Shown: positions 1-5,563, counted from the stretch's first letter. The stretch is DNA of 9,130 nucleotides from an uncultured Clostridia bacterium (GCA_947177495.1 CAMWUS010000043.1:1-9130), one strand, 5' to 3'. Translations and numbers: made by a program. The notes: a model not told the origin generated them from the letters alone.

Positions 1-491
1 TTATGACCAACCTTATGCAGTACGTTGACGTCTGCATCGGCAACGAAGAGGACGCAGACCTCGTTCTCGGCTACAAGCCCGGCGCAACCGACGTTACCAA
101 GGGCGACCTCGAGCTCGCAGGCTACAAGGATATTTTCCAGAGAATGTGCAAAGACCTCGGATTTAAGTATGCTATTTCCTCGCTGCGCGTATCGCACTCG
201 GCTTCGGACAACGGCTGGTCGGCTTGCATTTACGAGGCAAAGAGCGGCGAGTTCTATCATTCCAAGAGCTATTCGCTGCATCCCATCGTTGACCGCGTAG
301 GCGGCGGCGACAGCTTTGCGGGCGGCACAATCTGCGGCTTCCTCGACGGCAAGAACTTCAAGGACGCTTTGGAATTCGGCGTTGCGGCATCCGCATTGAA
401 GCACACTATCCCCGGCGACTTCAACCTTGTATCGCGCAAGGAAGTTGAAGCGTTAGCCGGTGGCGACGGTTCGGGACGCGTTCAGAGATAA
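1..491 (+). CDS. kdgK: PfkB-family sugar kinase, 3' part (probable 2-keto-3-deoxygluconate kinase)
   Basis: This is the C-terminal half of a ribokinase/PfkB-family kinase. It is open at the left edge, and the ATG at position 3 is internal, because family members run to about 310-340 residues and only about 163 are present. The visible stretch has the NEED segment typical of the middle of these kinases. It then has the PfkB signature D-x-V-G-G-G-D-S-F-A-G-G (codons from about 289), whose second Asp is the catalytic base and whose glycines form the anion hole. The tail GDGSGRVQR is common in Firmicutes KdgK-type kinases. Such enzymes phosphorylate 2-keto-3-deoxygluconate with ATP in the cytoplasm during hexuronate breakdown. 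The sugar specificity is inferred from overall resemblance; another keto-sugar kinase is possible. No neighbouring aldolase or uronate gene is visible to confirm it. Confidence 0.72.
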   Translation, partial: MTNLMQYVDVCIGNEEDADLVLGYKPGATDVTKGDLELAGYKDIFQRMCKDLGFKYAISSLRVSHSASDNGWSACIYEAKSGEFYHSKSYSLHPIVDRVGGGDSFAGGTICGFLDGKNFKDALEFGVAASALKHTIPGDFNLVSRKEVEALAGGDGSGRVQR

Positions 492-636
492 CTTCTCTGC
501 TTATAAGTTGCGCAATACATCGTCGCGCTCCGCGCCGCCTTGGTCGTGTACGCTTTGTACACTCCCTGCGGTCGTCGTTCGTTCGCCTTGTCTGACGCGC
601 GCCTGCACGTTCAAAAAAATTATGGAAAAGACAGAT
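492..636. other. GC-rich intergenic block with inverted repeats
   Basis: No gene is supported here. A 6 bp inverted repeat CAGAGA/TCTCTG (483-488, 494-499) spans the kinase stop codon but lacks a U-tract, so it is a poor terminator. Two further hairpins follow: GCGC-TCC-GCGC (525-535) and GTGTAC-GCTTT-GTACAC (546-562). The block from about 520 to 612 is much richer in CG steps than the genes beside it and ends in an A-run just before the exporter operon. All reading frames crossing it look like translated noise. It may be a dispersed repeat or a transcribed spacer; I see no convincing sigma-A promoter for the downstream operon. Confidence 0.4.
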
Positions 637-1443
637 ATGTTGCAATTTGAAAAACCCAGCTTTATCAAACGCATAAAGGGCATGCTTGGTGTAGACTTTT
701 ATCGGTTATTTCACACGCCGTTGCTCTACATATTTCTTGTGATTGCCGCGCTGATTCCCGCGCTCGTGTCTATGGGCGCAATGGGCGAAGAGGGCGAAGC
801 AACGGGAATGTTCACCAACGCATGGCAGATCGTTGCCGCCCATTTGCCGCTGTACGTGATCAGCGATATCGGCGAGTACGCCAACATGAACATGGTGTTC
901 ATCTTCGGCGGTATCATGGTTTCCATCTTCATCGGGCACGACTACAAGAGCGGCTACGTAAAACAGCTTTTTACCACCCACGCAAAGAAGCAGGACTACA
1001 TGATTTCCAAAACTCTGCTCGGTGCGTTCTCTATGGCGTGTATGTGCGTGACCTATCTCATCGGCGGTATCGCATCGGGGTTGTTCACGGGTTTACCGTT
1101 TACCATTAACGCGGGCTCTCTCGTCTGCGCGATCCTCGGAAAGATGATCATGAGCTTGGGTTGGGCAAGTCTTTACACCTTTATCAACATCATCTTCCGT
1201 TCGAAGTTCGGCATTTCCATTGCACTGTGCTTCGTGCTCGGTACGGGCATTCCCGTCATCGGCGCGGCGGCGGTCATCGGAAATACGCCCGCGCTCAACA
1301 TCTTCCTGTACGGCTCTTCGGTGTATGCCTGCCTTTCCAGCAGTTTTGTAGCAGTTATCGTTTGTCTTATGAATTCGGTGGTTTGGGCAATCGTCTACAA
1401 CGTGCTCGGAACACTCATTCTCAACAAACGCGACGTGTATTAA
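637..1443 (+). CDS. ABC-2-type transporter permease, exporter subunit 1
   Basis: A 268-residue integral membrane protein with about six hydrophobic segments (near residues 29-47, 88-105, 120-143, 150-180, 188-212 and 222-262). These are typical of ABC-2 permeases of the lantibiotic-immunity/bacitracin-export kind. I start it at ATG 637 rather than ATG 622 or the far upstream start at 460. A GGAAAAG ribosome-site-like stretch lies 6 bases before 637, and from this Met the first 25 residues align without gaps to the start of the second permease (2355). Shared motifs are SF-(I/L)-(K/R), ML-x-VDF, and the loop D-(Y/F)-KSGY-x-K-x-LF near residue 102. It lies 10 bp before the ATPase gene and should form the membrane part of one exporter with it. 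The substrate is unknown; antimicrobial peptide efflux or self-protection is the usual role of the family. Confidence 0.85.
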   Translation: MLQFEKPSFIKRIKGMLGVDFYRLFHTPLLYIFLVIAALIPALVSMGAMGEEGEATGMFTNAWQIVAAHLPLYVISDIGEYANMNMVFIFGGIMVSIFIGHDYKSGYVKQLFTTHAKKQDYMISKTLLGAFSMACMCVTYLIGGIASGLFTGLPFTINAGSLVCAILGKMIMSLGWASLYTFINIIFRSKFGISIALCFVLGTGIPVIGAAAVIGNTPALNIFLYGSSVYACLSSSFVAVIVCLMNSVVWAIVYNVLGTLILNKRDVY

Positions 1444-1453
1444 GAGGTGCAAT

Positions 1454-2353
1454 ATGAACGCAATCGAAATCAGAAATTTAACGAAAAACTTCGGGCAGAA
1501 GCAAGCGCTTGCGGGCTTGAACATGACCGTTCCGCAGGGTGCGATCTACGGGTTTATCGGCGAAAACGGAAGTGGAAAATCGACGACGGAAAAACTCATT
1601 TGCGGGTTGCTTGTGCCGAGCGGCGGCGAAATCAAACTGTTCGGTAAGGACTACAAGGACGCGGGCGTGCGCGAAAAAATCGGCGTGCTCATCGAGCAAC
1701 CGGGGTGCTTCCCCAATTACAGTGTATGGAACAACATGATGCTGCAAGCGGCAAATTTGGAAATCCCCAACGCTGCGGAGGAAGTGCGCAAGGTTTTAAA
1801 AGTCGTGCACATGGAAGGCTCGGCGTCCAACAAATATAAGAACTGTTCGCTCGGCATGAAGCAGCGTATCGGTATCGCGTTTGCGCTCTTGGGCAATCCC
1901 TCATTGCTCATTTTGGACGAACCAATCAACGGCTTGGATGCGGACGGCATGCGCATCATGCGCGACGTGCTCGTGGACGTTACCAAGAACTATAACTGCA
2001 CGGTGGTCATCTCGTCGCACATCTTGGGTGAGCTCGAAAAAATCGCAACCCATTACGGGATCGTGCGCGGCGGTAAAATGATCAAGGAAATGACCGCCGA
2101 GGAACTCGAAGCGGACTGCCGTACCTACGTCGCTCTGCAAACCAAGGATATGGAAAAAACGCAAGCGCTGTTATCGCGCAAGTATGCAAACGTAACGCTC
2201 GAAAACGACTATATCCGTATCTACGACGACGTGAAAGCCGAAGAGGTCGTATCCTATCTCTACAACGAGCTCTGCATTTTGGTCACGGAAGTCAAAACGG
2301 AAAAAATCAGCTTAGAAGAATACTATATCGACTTGATGAAGGAGGGGCGTTAA
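1454..2353 (+). CDS. ABC transporter ATP-binding protein (BcrA/LanF-like)
   Basis: A 299-residue ATPase that powers the flanking permeases. Visible motifs are Walker A GENGSGKST (residues 36-44), the Q-loop around IEQP (80-83), the signature NCSLGMKQR (130-138), Walker B LLILDEP (151-157), the D-loop GLD (160-162) and the switch His in SSH (189). The signature has SLGM instead of LSGGQ, a variant common in bacitracin- and lantibiotic-resistance ATPases (BcrA, LanF). About 80 residues follow the nucleotide-binding core, as usual for that group. The start is well set: AGAGGTG lies about 5-10 bases upstream of ATG 1454, right after the stop of the first permease. Its own last codons carry the AAGGAGGGG that serves the second permease, so the three genes are translated as one operon. 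No histidine kinase or response regulator is next to it. Confidence 0.93.
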   Translation: MNAIEIRNLTKNFGQKQALAGLNMTVPQGAIYGFIGENGSGKSTTEKLICGLLVPSGGEIKLFGKDYKDAGVREKIGVLIEQPGCFPNYSVWNNMMLQAANLEIPNAAEEVRKVLKVVHMEGSASNKYKNCSLGMKQRIGIAFALLGNPSLLILDEPINGLDADGMRIMRDVLVDVTKNYNCTVVISSHILGELEKIATHYGIVRGGKMIKEMTAEELEADCRTYVALQTKDMEKTQALLSRKYANVTLENDYIRIYDDVKAEEVVSYLYNELCILVTEVKTEKISLEEYYIDLMKEGR

Positions 2354-2354
2354 T

Positions 2355-3131
2355 ATGAACACTTTCGGAAAGAAAAGCTTTTTGAGAAAGCTGAAAAGTA
2401 TGCTGACAGTGGACTTCAAGAGAATGTTCACCATGCCGCTTATCTATATCATGGCAGGCGTGTGCTTCGCAATGCCTATCCTCATTTTGGTCATGACGAC
2501 GATGATGGGCGACGCGGAAGAAGGCGCGGAAGCCATGGGCACGTTCACCAATGTTTGGCAGGCAATCGGCTCGGTAAGCGGGGCGGGTATGTCTATGGAT
2601 TTAACGAGCATGTGCAATATCAATATGCTGTACTTTTTGGTCGCGGTTTTGGTTTGCATTTTCGTTGCCGACGATTTTAAGAGCGGCTATGCGAAAAACC
2701 TGTTTACCGTCCGTTCCAAGAAAGTGGACTACGTCTGCTCCAAATCGCTCGTATGTTTTGTCGGCGCAACGATCATGTTTGTTGCCTACTTCATCGGCGC
2801 CATGATCGGCGGAGCGATTGCGGGGCTCCCGTTTACTACGGAAGGCTTCGGCGCAGGCGGGGTTATCGCTTGTATGCTCTCTAAGATTTTCATGACCGCG
2901 ATTTTCGTTTCGATTGCGCTGTGCTTGGGTACGGTAGCAAAGCAAAAATTGTGGCTCTCTATTTTATGTTCGTTTGCGGCGGGAATGTTGCTTTTCACCA
3001 TGATCCCCATGATAAGCCCGCTCGATTCCGGTTTCGTCAACGTGGTCATGTGCCTTGCGGGCGGCGGATTGTTCGCGGTAGGCTTGGGCGCGGTCAGCAA
3101 TCTTATTCTCAACAAAACGAGCTTGGTATAA
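2355..3131 (+). CDS. ABC-2-type transporter permease, exporter subunit 2
   Basis: A 258-residue, roughly six-segment membrane protein paralogous to the product of the gene at 637. The two align from residue 1 and share ML-x-VDF, a Met-rich first loop ending in a (T/M)-G-x-FTN-x-WQ stretch, the D-F-KSGY-AK-NLF motif (106-116), GLPFT, and the ending LILNK. It begins one base after the ATPase stop and uses the strong AAGGAGGGG ribosome site inside the ATPase gene, which implies translational coupling. A permease/ATPase/permease set resembles LanF-LanE-LanG immunity exporters, in which two different permeases form a heterodimer; that pairing here is inference. Downstream there is only a weak terminator before the next promoter. 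Confidence 0.87.
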   Translation: MNTFGKKSFLRKLKSMLTVDFKRMFTMPLIYIMAGVCFAMPILILVMTTMMGDAEEGAEAMGTFTNVWQAIGSVSGAGMSMDLTSMCNINMLYFLVAVLVCIFVADDFKSGYAKNLFTVRSKKVDYVCSKSLVCFVGATIMFVAYFIGAMIGGAIAGLPFTTEGFGAGGVIACMLSKIFMTAIFVSIALCLGTVAKQKLWLSILCSFAAGMLLFTMIPMISPLDSGFVNVVMCLAGGGLFAVGLGAVSNLILNKTSLV

Positions 3132-3156
3132 TAAGCCCGTATTATAGTGAATAAAA

Positions 3157-3189
3157 TAAAAAAAATACCTCTTTTAAGGTGCTTTTTTA
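3157..3189 (+). terminator. weak hairpin terminator after exporter operon
   Basis: An A-rich stretch, ACCT (3167-3170), a CTTTTA loop and AGGT (3177-3180) are followed by a T6 run at 3183-3188. The A-run and T-run can extend the stem past a small internal mismatch. The position just after the last exporter gene fits termination, but the GC part of the stem is only about four pairs. Confidence 0.45.
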
Positions 3190-3218
3190 TTGACATAAAA
3201 ACAACATAATGCTAACAT
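3190..3218 (+). promoter_or_regulatory. sigma-A-type promoter of the papain-fold hydrolase gene
   Basis: TTGACA (3190-3195, 6/6) and TAACAT (3213-3218, 4/6) are separated by exactly 17 bp. The predicted start near 3225 gives a leader of about 60 nt before the ATG at 3284. The leader holds no obvious riboswitch. Confidence 0.6.
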
Positions 3219-3283
3219 GGTCTCAACTTGTTTTTACAGTTTCTTAACATTTTTGTGATAAAACACATAAAATCGGGGTGGAT

Positions 3284-3856
3284 ATGAAGCACATTTACAT
3301 AGTAGTAAGTCAAACGGGGTCTATCGTTTCGCGCATTATAAGGCGCGTTACGGGCGACCAATATACCCATGCTTCCATCGCTCTTGACGAAAATTTAGAC
3401 GCCATGTATTCTTTCGGGCGCGTCTATCCAAGCAATCCCATCATCGGCGGGTTTGTAAAAGAATCACCGAAATACGGCACCATGAAAAAGTTCCGCACGG
3501 CGAATATCGTCGTCATTCAACTGCAAGTAAGCGACGGGCAGTTTATAGAAATCAAAAACTATATCCATTCGATGTATGCGCGCAGGAAGAAATATCACTA
3601 TAATTACATAGGTTTGTTTCTTGCAAAATTCGGGTTGATGTTCCGTAGAGATCATTACTTTTATTGTTCCGAGTTCGTAAAAGAAATTTTGGAACGCTTT
3701 CACTTGGTAGAAAAAAACACTTTCCCCGATGCAGTCCGCCCCGTAGAGCTGTTAGATATAAAAGGCGAAATCGTCTACCAAGGCAGACTATGCGAATACG
3801 CCGAAGCGAGAAGCGAGCGTATGCACGGCGTTAGATTGTCGACACAAGTCACTTAA
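3284..3856 (+). CDS. YiiX-like permuted papain-fold (NlpC/P60 superfamily) hydrolase
   Basis: A 190-residue protein with the circularly permuted papain arrangement. The catalytic His comes first, in Y-T-H-A-S-I-A-L (His29), and the Cys comes late, in F-Y-C-S-E-F-V (Cys128), with a basic stretch (RRKK) and Y-N-Y-x-G-L between them. This order matches the YaeF/YiiX group (peptidase family C92), whose members are thought to cleave amide or lipid-linked bonds; the substrate here is unknown. There is no signal peptide or membrane segment, so a cytoplasmic place is likely. I chose ATG 3284 because the GGGGTGG just before it can act as a ribosome site. The GTG at 3278 two codons earlier lies inside that site and has none of its own. 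The gene stands alone between its own promoter and terminator and faces the HNH unit tail to tail. Confidence 0.75.
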   Translation: MKHIYIVVSQTGSIVSRIIRRVTGDQYTHASIALDENLDAMYSFGRVYPSNPIIGGFVKESPKYGTMKKFRTANIVVIQLQVSDGQFIEIKNYIHSMYARRKKYHYNYIGLFLAKFGLMFRRDHYFYCSEFVKEILERFHLVEKNTFPDAVRPVELLDIKGEIVYQGRLCEYAEARSERMHGVRLSTQVT

Positions 3857-3884
3857 TCGGGAAGTTTACAATAGAAACAATTAC

Positions 3885-3908
3885 AGCGGGCAGAATTCTC
3901 TGCCCGCT
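3885..3908 (+). terminator. 10 bp perfect hairpin after hydrolase gene
   Basis: AGCGGGCAGA and TCTGCCCGCT form a perfect 10 bp stem around an ATTC loop, 28 nt past the hydrolase stop. Only a broken T-run (GGTTTATAAATT) follows, so the release signal is weaker than the stem. It lies between convergent genes and could block transcripts from both sides. Confidence 0.6.
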
Positions 3909-3920
3909 AGGGTTTATAAA

Positions 3921-3950
3921 TTAAAAGACGCCTGTTGCCCAGACGCCTTT
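3921..3950 (-). terminator. Rho-independent terminator of the HNH gene
   Basis: Read on the minus strand, AAAGGCGTCTG pairs with CAGGCGTCTTT around a GGCAA loop, an 11 bp stem with two G-U pairs, and runs into TTTTAATTT. It starts 28 nt past the HNH stop codon. On the plus strand the same bases appear as a direct repeat AGACGCCT (3926-3933, 3941-3948), and one G-U becomes a C-A mismatch. The signal therefore works best in the minus direction. Confidence 0.7.
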
Positions 3951-3978
3951 CAAGAAAGTTCCTTTGCGGTATATTTTA

Positions 3979-4905
3979 TTATTTGATTTGTCTATCTAAG
4001 TTTTTTGACAATTGAGTTTTGATGTAATTATATTCAAAAACATCATATCTCATATAATCTTGTCCAACAGCTCGTTCTCCGTCTAAATCAGTTGCGGCAG
4101 TGTCGTTAGAATCCACTACTAGCTTATTTATATATAACGAATTTTTTCCTCTAAAATTGTATCCGTTTTGCGATGTCAAGCTAGACTGTCTATCTTCTTC
4201 TCTATGTTCACCATAAAAGATATTAAACGATGAGACTTCGTCCATTGGAACGAAATAATGACTAAAATAAGTATTGAGAACGATGCATTTCTCAATCATA
4301 TCCGCGGTATCTTCTTTTTGCGGCATGTTGTAATCAACAACATAGACGGTTATTTCATCATAATTGTTGCTATCAAACGATATCATTTTATCATAGAAAA
4401 TATTGCGGATAAAATCTAAAATAGCTATCGCTCTAACACTATAGAGTTTTATTACCACTGTTCCAACAAACGGACGCTTGTTTTGAATTCCTTTGAGGGT
4501 TTTGAAAAAGCGAATACCTGCGGAAGCATCATAAAAATTGATAACATCATTATTAGTATTTGCGGAAAACTTGTGTTCTGCCGATTTCAACCGAACTTCA
4601 TAATGGTTTTCAACTTTTAAAATTTCAAACTGTTTCCCATTTGCGGAAAAGCAAGGGAACTTGTCGGCTTTTTCGTCATTTGACAGTATATGACAACAAA
4701 TCAAGTTGCTGTCAGTAGTTTTGCCTCCCTTACTTTGTGGTAGAATATGGTCTATATTCCACCCGTACTCGCTATTGCGATTGTTGTATGCCGCTTTGAG
4801 AATTTCACGTCCAGCGAAGTCTTTTACTTTGCTTGCTTTTCCATAACGCTTACTCCATAACGACATAGCGGTTTCATGGTTAATTACCATAGCATTTGTT
4901 TTCAT
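3979..4905 (-). CDS. HNH endonuclease with unrecognised C-terminal region
   Basis: A 308-residue protein. Residues about 10-100 hold an HNH nuclease fold: an N-terminal helix region (LW-x-K-x-YG, FAGREI, NNRNS-x-YGW), then D52-H53-ILP-x-S-KGG, N67-L, H72, N76 and K79. D-H, N and the later H/N/K form the metal-binding beta-beta-alpha unit that cuts nucleic acid. This HNH subtype occurs singly in gut Clostridia. Residues about 110-308 match no family I can name; they contain a hydrophobic beta/alpha stretch (about 145-195) and a Tyr/Asn-rich end. I see no RuvC, reverse transcriptase or transposase motif. AAAGGAGAG (4914-4922) sits about 9 bases before ATG 4905. The gene is strikingly AT-rich compared with its neighbours, suggesting transfer. 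It has its own promoter, a structured leader and a terminator, and lies beside a tRNA gene. Its function (restriction, homing or other) is open. Confidence 0.8.
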   Translation of the reverse strand: MKTNAMVINHETAMSLWSKRYGKASKVKDFAGREILKAAYNNRNSEYGWNIDHILPQSKGGKTTDSNLICCHILSNDEKADKFPCFSANGKQFEILKVENHYEVRLKSAEHKFSANTNNDVINFYDASAGIRFFKTLKGIQNKRPFVGTVVIKLYSVRAIAILDFIRNIFYDKMISFDSNNYDEITVYVVDYNMPQKEDTADMIEKCIVLNTYFSHYFVPMDEVSSFNIFYGEHREEDRQSSLTSQNGYNFRGKNSLYINKLVVDSNDTAATDLDGERAVGQDYMRYDVFEYNYIKTQLSKNLDRQIK

Positions 4906-4958
4906 GATATAAACTCTCCTTTTGATTGAAAAATTTATACCGAAAAAAGAACCTCCTT

Positions 4959-5098
4959 TGCAGTCCTTTACAAATGCATTGACTAATCGTTAGGGGCAAC
5001 CTAATGCTGTAAACCTCAAAGGGTAATCCTCATAACAGCGTTCCAGAAGATTCACTAGTCTACTTTCTATGAAAGTTTTTAGATTTGCTGTAACTGCA
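4959..5098 (-). ncRNA. candidate structured leader RNA upstream of the HNH gene
   Basis: Read on the minus strand, a nested set of complementary segments closes a 140-nt unit. P1: TGCAG/CTGCA (5098-5094, 4963-4959), continued by TTAC/GTAA and AAAT/ATTT with bulges. P2: ACTTTC-ATA-GAAAGT. P3: GACTAGT (5060-5054)/ATTAGTC (4987-4981), a 7 bp stem with one G-U pair. Inside P3 are P4, GCTGT/ACAGC with a 24-nt loop, and P5, TTAGG-TTGCC-CCTAA. The predicted transcription start falls at the first base of P1. The HNH start codon is 53 nt past the last base. I match it to no known riboswitch, T-box or intron core. It could be a cis-regulatory leader, a separate small RNA or a nuclease-associated RNA; conservation is untested. 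The plus-strand reading also folds, but no promoter supports it. Confidence 0.5.
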
Positions 5099-5103
5099 TT
5101 TTT

Positions 5104-5132
5104 ATTTTAACAAAAACAAAGGGAAAAATCAA
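5104..5132 (-). promoter_or_regulatory. promoter of the structured leader and HNH gene
   Basis: On the minus strand TTGATT (5132-5127, 4/6) and TAAAAT (5109-5104, 5/6) are separated by 17 bp of T-rich spacer. The expected start about 7 nt further on is near 5097, the beginning of the leader's outer stem. Confidence 0.55.
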
Positions 5133-5176
5133 GTAAAAGCGTATGAAAATATTAAACAAGATTTAATAGTGATTCG

Positions 5177-5288
5177 GCGAGGCTACTTCGCCCTTCGGGC
5201 TCGTGCCGCCTACGGCGGGGCGAACTGACGCCCGATAACGGCTAACAGTTTTTGTCAAGCAAGTCGGCGGGCGTAGTTCTCGCCTCGC
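5177..5288. repeat. GC-rich imperfect inverted repeat downstream of tRNA-Arg
   Basis: The arms GCGGGGCGAACTGACGCCCG (5215-5234) and 5268-5288 are imperfect reverse complements over about 21 bp (two one-base indels and one substitution), around a 33-base centre. An extra GCGAGGC at 5177-5183 is complementary to GCCTCGC at 5282-5288, giving a competing outer stem. Smaller hairpins lie in the left half: GCCC-TTC-GGGC and CCGCC-TAC-GGCGG. The high GC contrasts sharply with the AT-rich leader next door. There is no supported gene. It may be a palindromic repeat element or processed spacer downstream of the tRNA. Confidence 0.45.
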
Positions 5289-5295
5289 GGGGCAT

Positions 5296-5336
5296 ACCAC
5301 AAAAAAAGAGAGGGTGACCCTCTCTTTTTTTGTGGT
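5296..5336. terminator. perfect 20 bp palindromic terminator of tRNA-Arg
   Basis: The arms 5296-5315 and 5317-5336 are perfectly complementary around one central base. The core is GAGAGGGT/ACCCTCTC flanked by A7 and T7 runs, so it works as a hairpin plus U-tract in both directions. Its right end covers the tRNA's discriminator base and CCA. Confidence 0.88.
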
Positions 5337-5408
5337 GCACCCGGCGAGGCTCGAACTCACAACAATGGCGTCGGAGGCCATGATTTTATCCAGTTAGACT
5401 ACGGGTGC
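5333..5408 (-). tRNA. tRNA-Arg (anticodon CCG), CCA encoded
   Basis: A 76-nt cloverleaf on the minus strand that reads CGG arginine codons. The acceptor GCACCCG/CGGGTGC has 7 perfect pairs, followed by discriminator A and genomic CCA (5335-5333). The D-loop keeps A14, G18-G19 and A21. The anticodon stem ATGGC/GCCAT encloses loop CTCCGAC with anticodon CCG. The variable loop is four bases (TGTT), and the T-arm GTGAG-TTCGAGC-CTCGC has one wobble. The D-stem GTCT/AAAT contains a G-U pair and a C12-A23 mismatch, so it is weak, but all identity and tertiary positions I can check are in place. A strong promoter lies upstream and a perfect terminator starts at its 3' end. Confidence 0.93.
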
Positions 5409-5422
5409 AAATATTTAGTTTT

Positions 5423-5452
5423 ATTATACTTTTTGGCGGGACGAACTCACAA
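5423..5452 (-). promoter_or_regulatory. possible proximal promoter of tRNA-Arg inside the relic
   Basis: TATAAT (5428-5423, 6/6) stands 14 nt before the tRNA 5' end. TTGTGA (5452-5447, 4/6) is 18 bp upstream and lies within the T-arm remnant of the relic copy. It may add to the distal promoter. Confidence 0.4.
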
Positions 5453-5466
5453 CAGCTTACGGGTGC
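5435..5466 (-). pseudogene. relic of a second tRNA-Arg(CCG) copy, internally deleted
   Basis: On the minus strand the 32-nt stretch begins with GCACCCGTA, the first nine bases of the intact tRNA. It then jumps, via AGC, to TGTTGTGAGTTCG, identical to its variable loop and T-arm, and ends CGCC. The D-arm and anticodon arm are gone, and the 3' acceptor strand and CCA are missing. It lies 26 bp upstream of the intact gene and just downstream of the distal promoter, so it looks like the decayed first member of a tandem duplication. Confidence 0.7.
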
Positions 5467-5475
5467 GTGTATGTA

Positions 5476-5504
5476 ATTATATCAAGTTGGGGTGCGATTG
5501 GCAA
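5476..5504 (-). promoter_or_regulatory. distal promoter of the tRNA-Arg locus
   Basis: On the minus strand TTGCCA (5504-5499, 5/6) and TATAAT (5481-5476, 6/6) are separated by exactly 17 bp. The start would fall near 5469, immediately before the relic copy, so the primary transcript would carry the relic as leader ahead of the intact tRNA. Confidence 0.7.
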
Positions 5505-5563
5505 TCGGTTTTATGTAATTGCCGTCAACAAGGCACATTATAGCACATTCTCGAAAAAAATGC

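Noticed and set aside
460..636. N-terminal extension of the first permease to a start at 460
   Set aside because: It would overlap the kinase end and run through the GC-rich spacer as low-complexity residues. The paralogous permease aligns from the Met at 637.
3278..3283. GTG start two codons before ATG 3284
   Set aside because: The GTG is part of the probable ribosome site GGGGTGG and has no site of its own.
4959..5098. Group I intron core, suggested by GACTA and TAGTC segments resembling the R and S strands of P7
   Set aside because: I find no P or Q element, no guanosine-site context and no interrupted host gene; the pairs fit a simple closed leader better.
5163..5381. Short minus-strand reading frame across tRNA, terminator and inverted repeat
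   Set aside because: It overlaps the tRNA and its terminator and has no coding character.
5435..5466. att site from integration into the tRNA 3' end
   Set aside because: The duplicate lies upstream of the tRNA 5' end, lacks the 3' acceptor strand, and contains 5' acceptor plus T-arm pieces. No integrase gene is present. An internally deleted copy explains it better.
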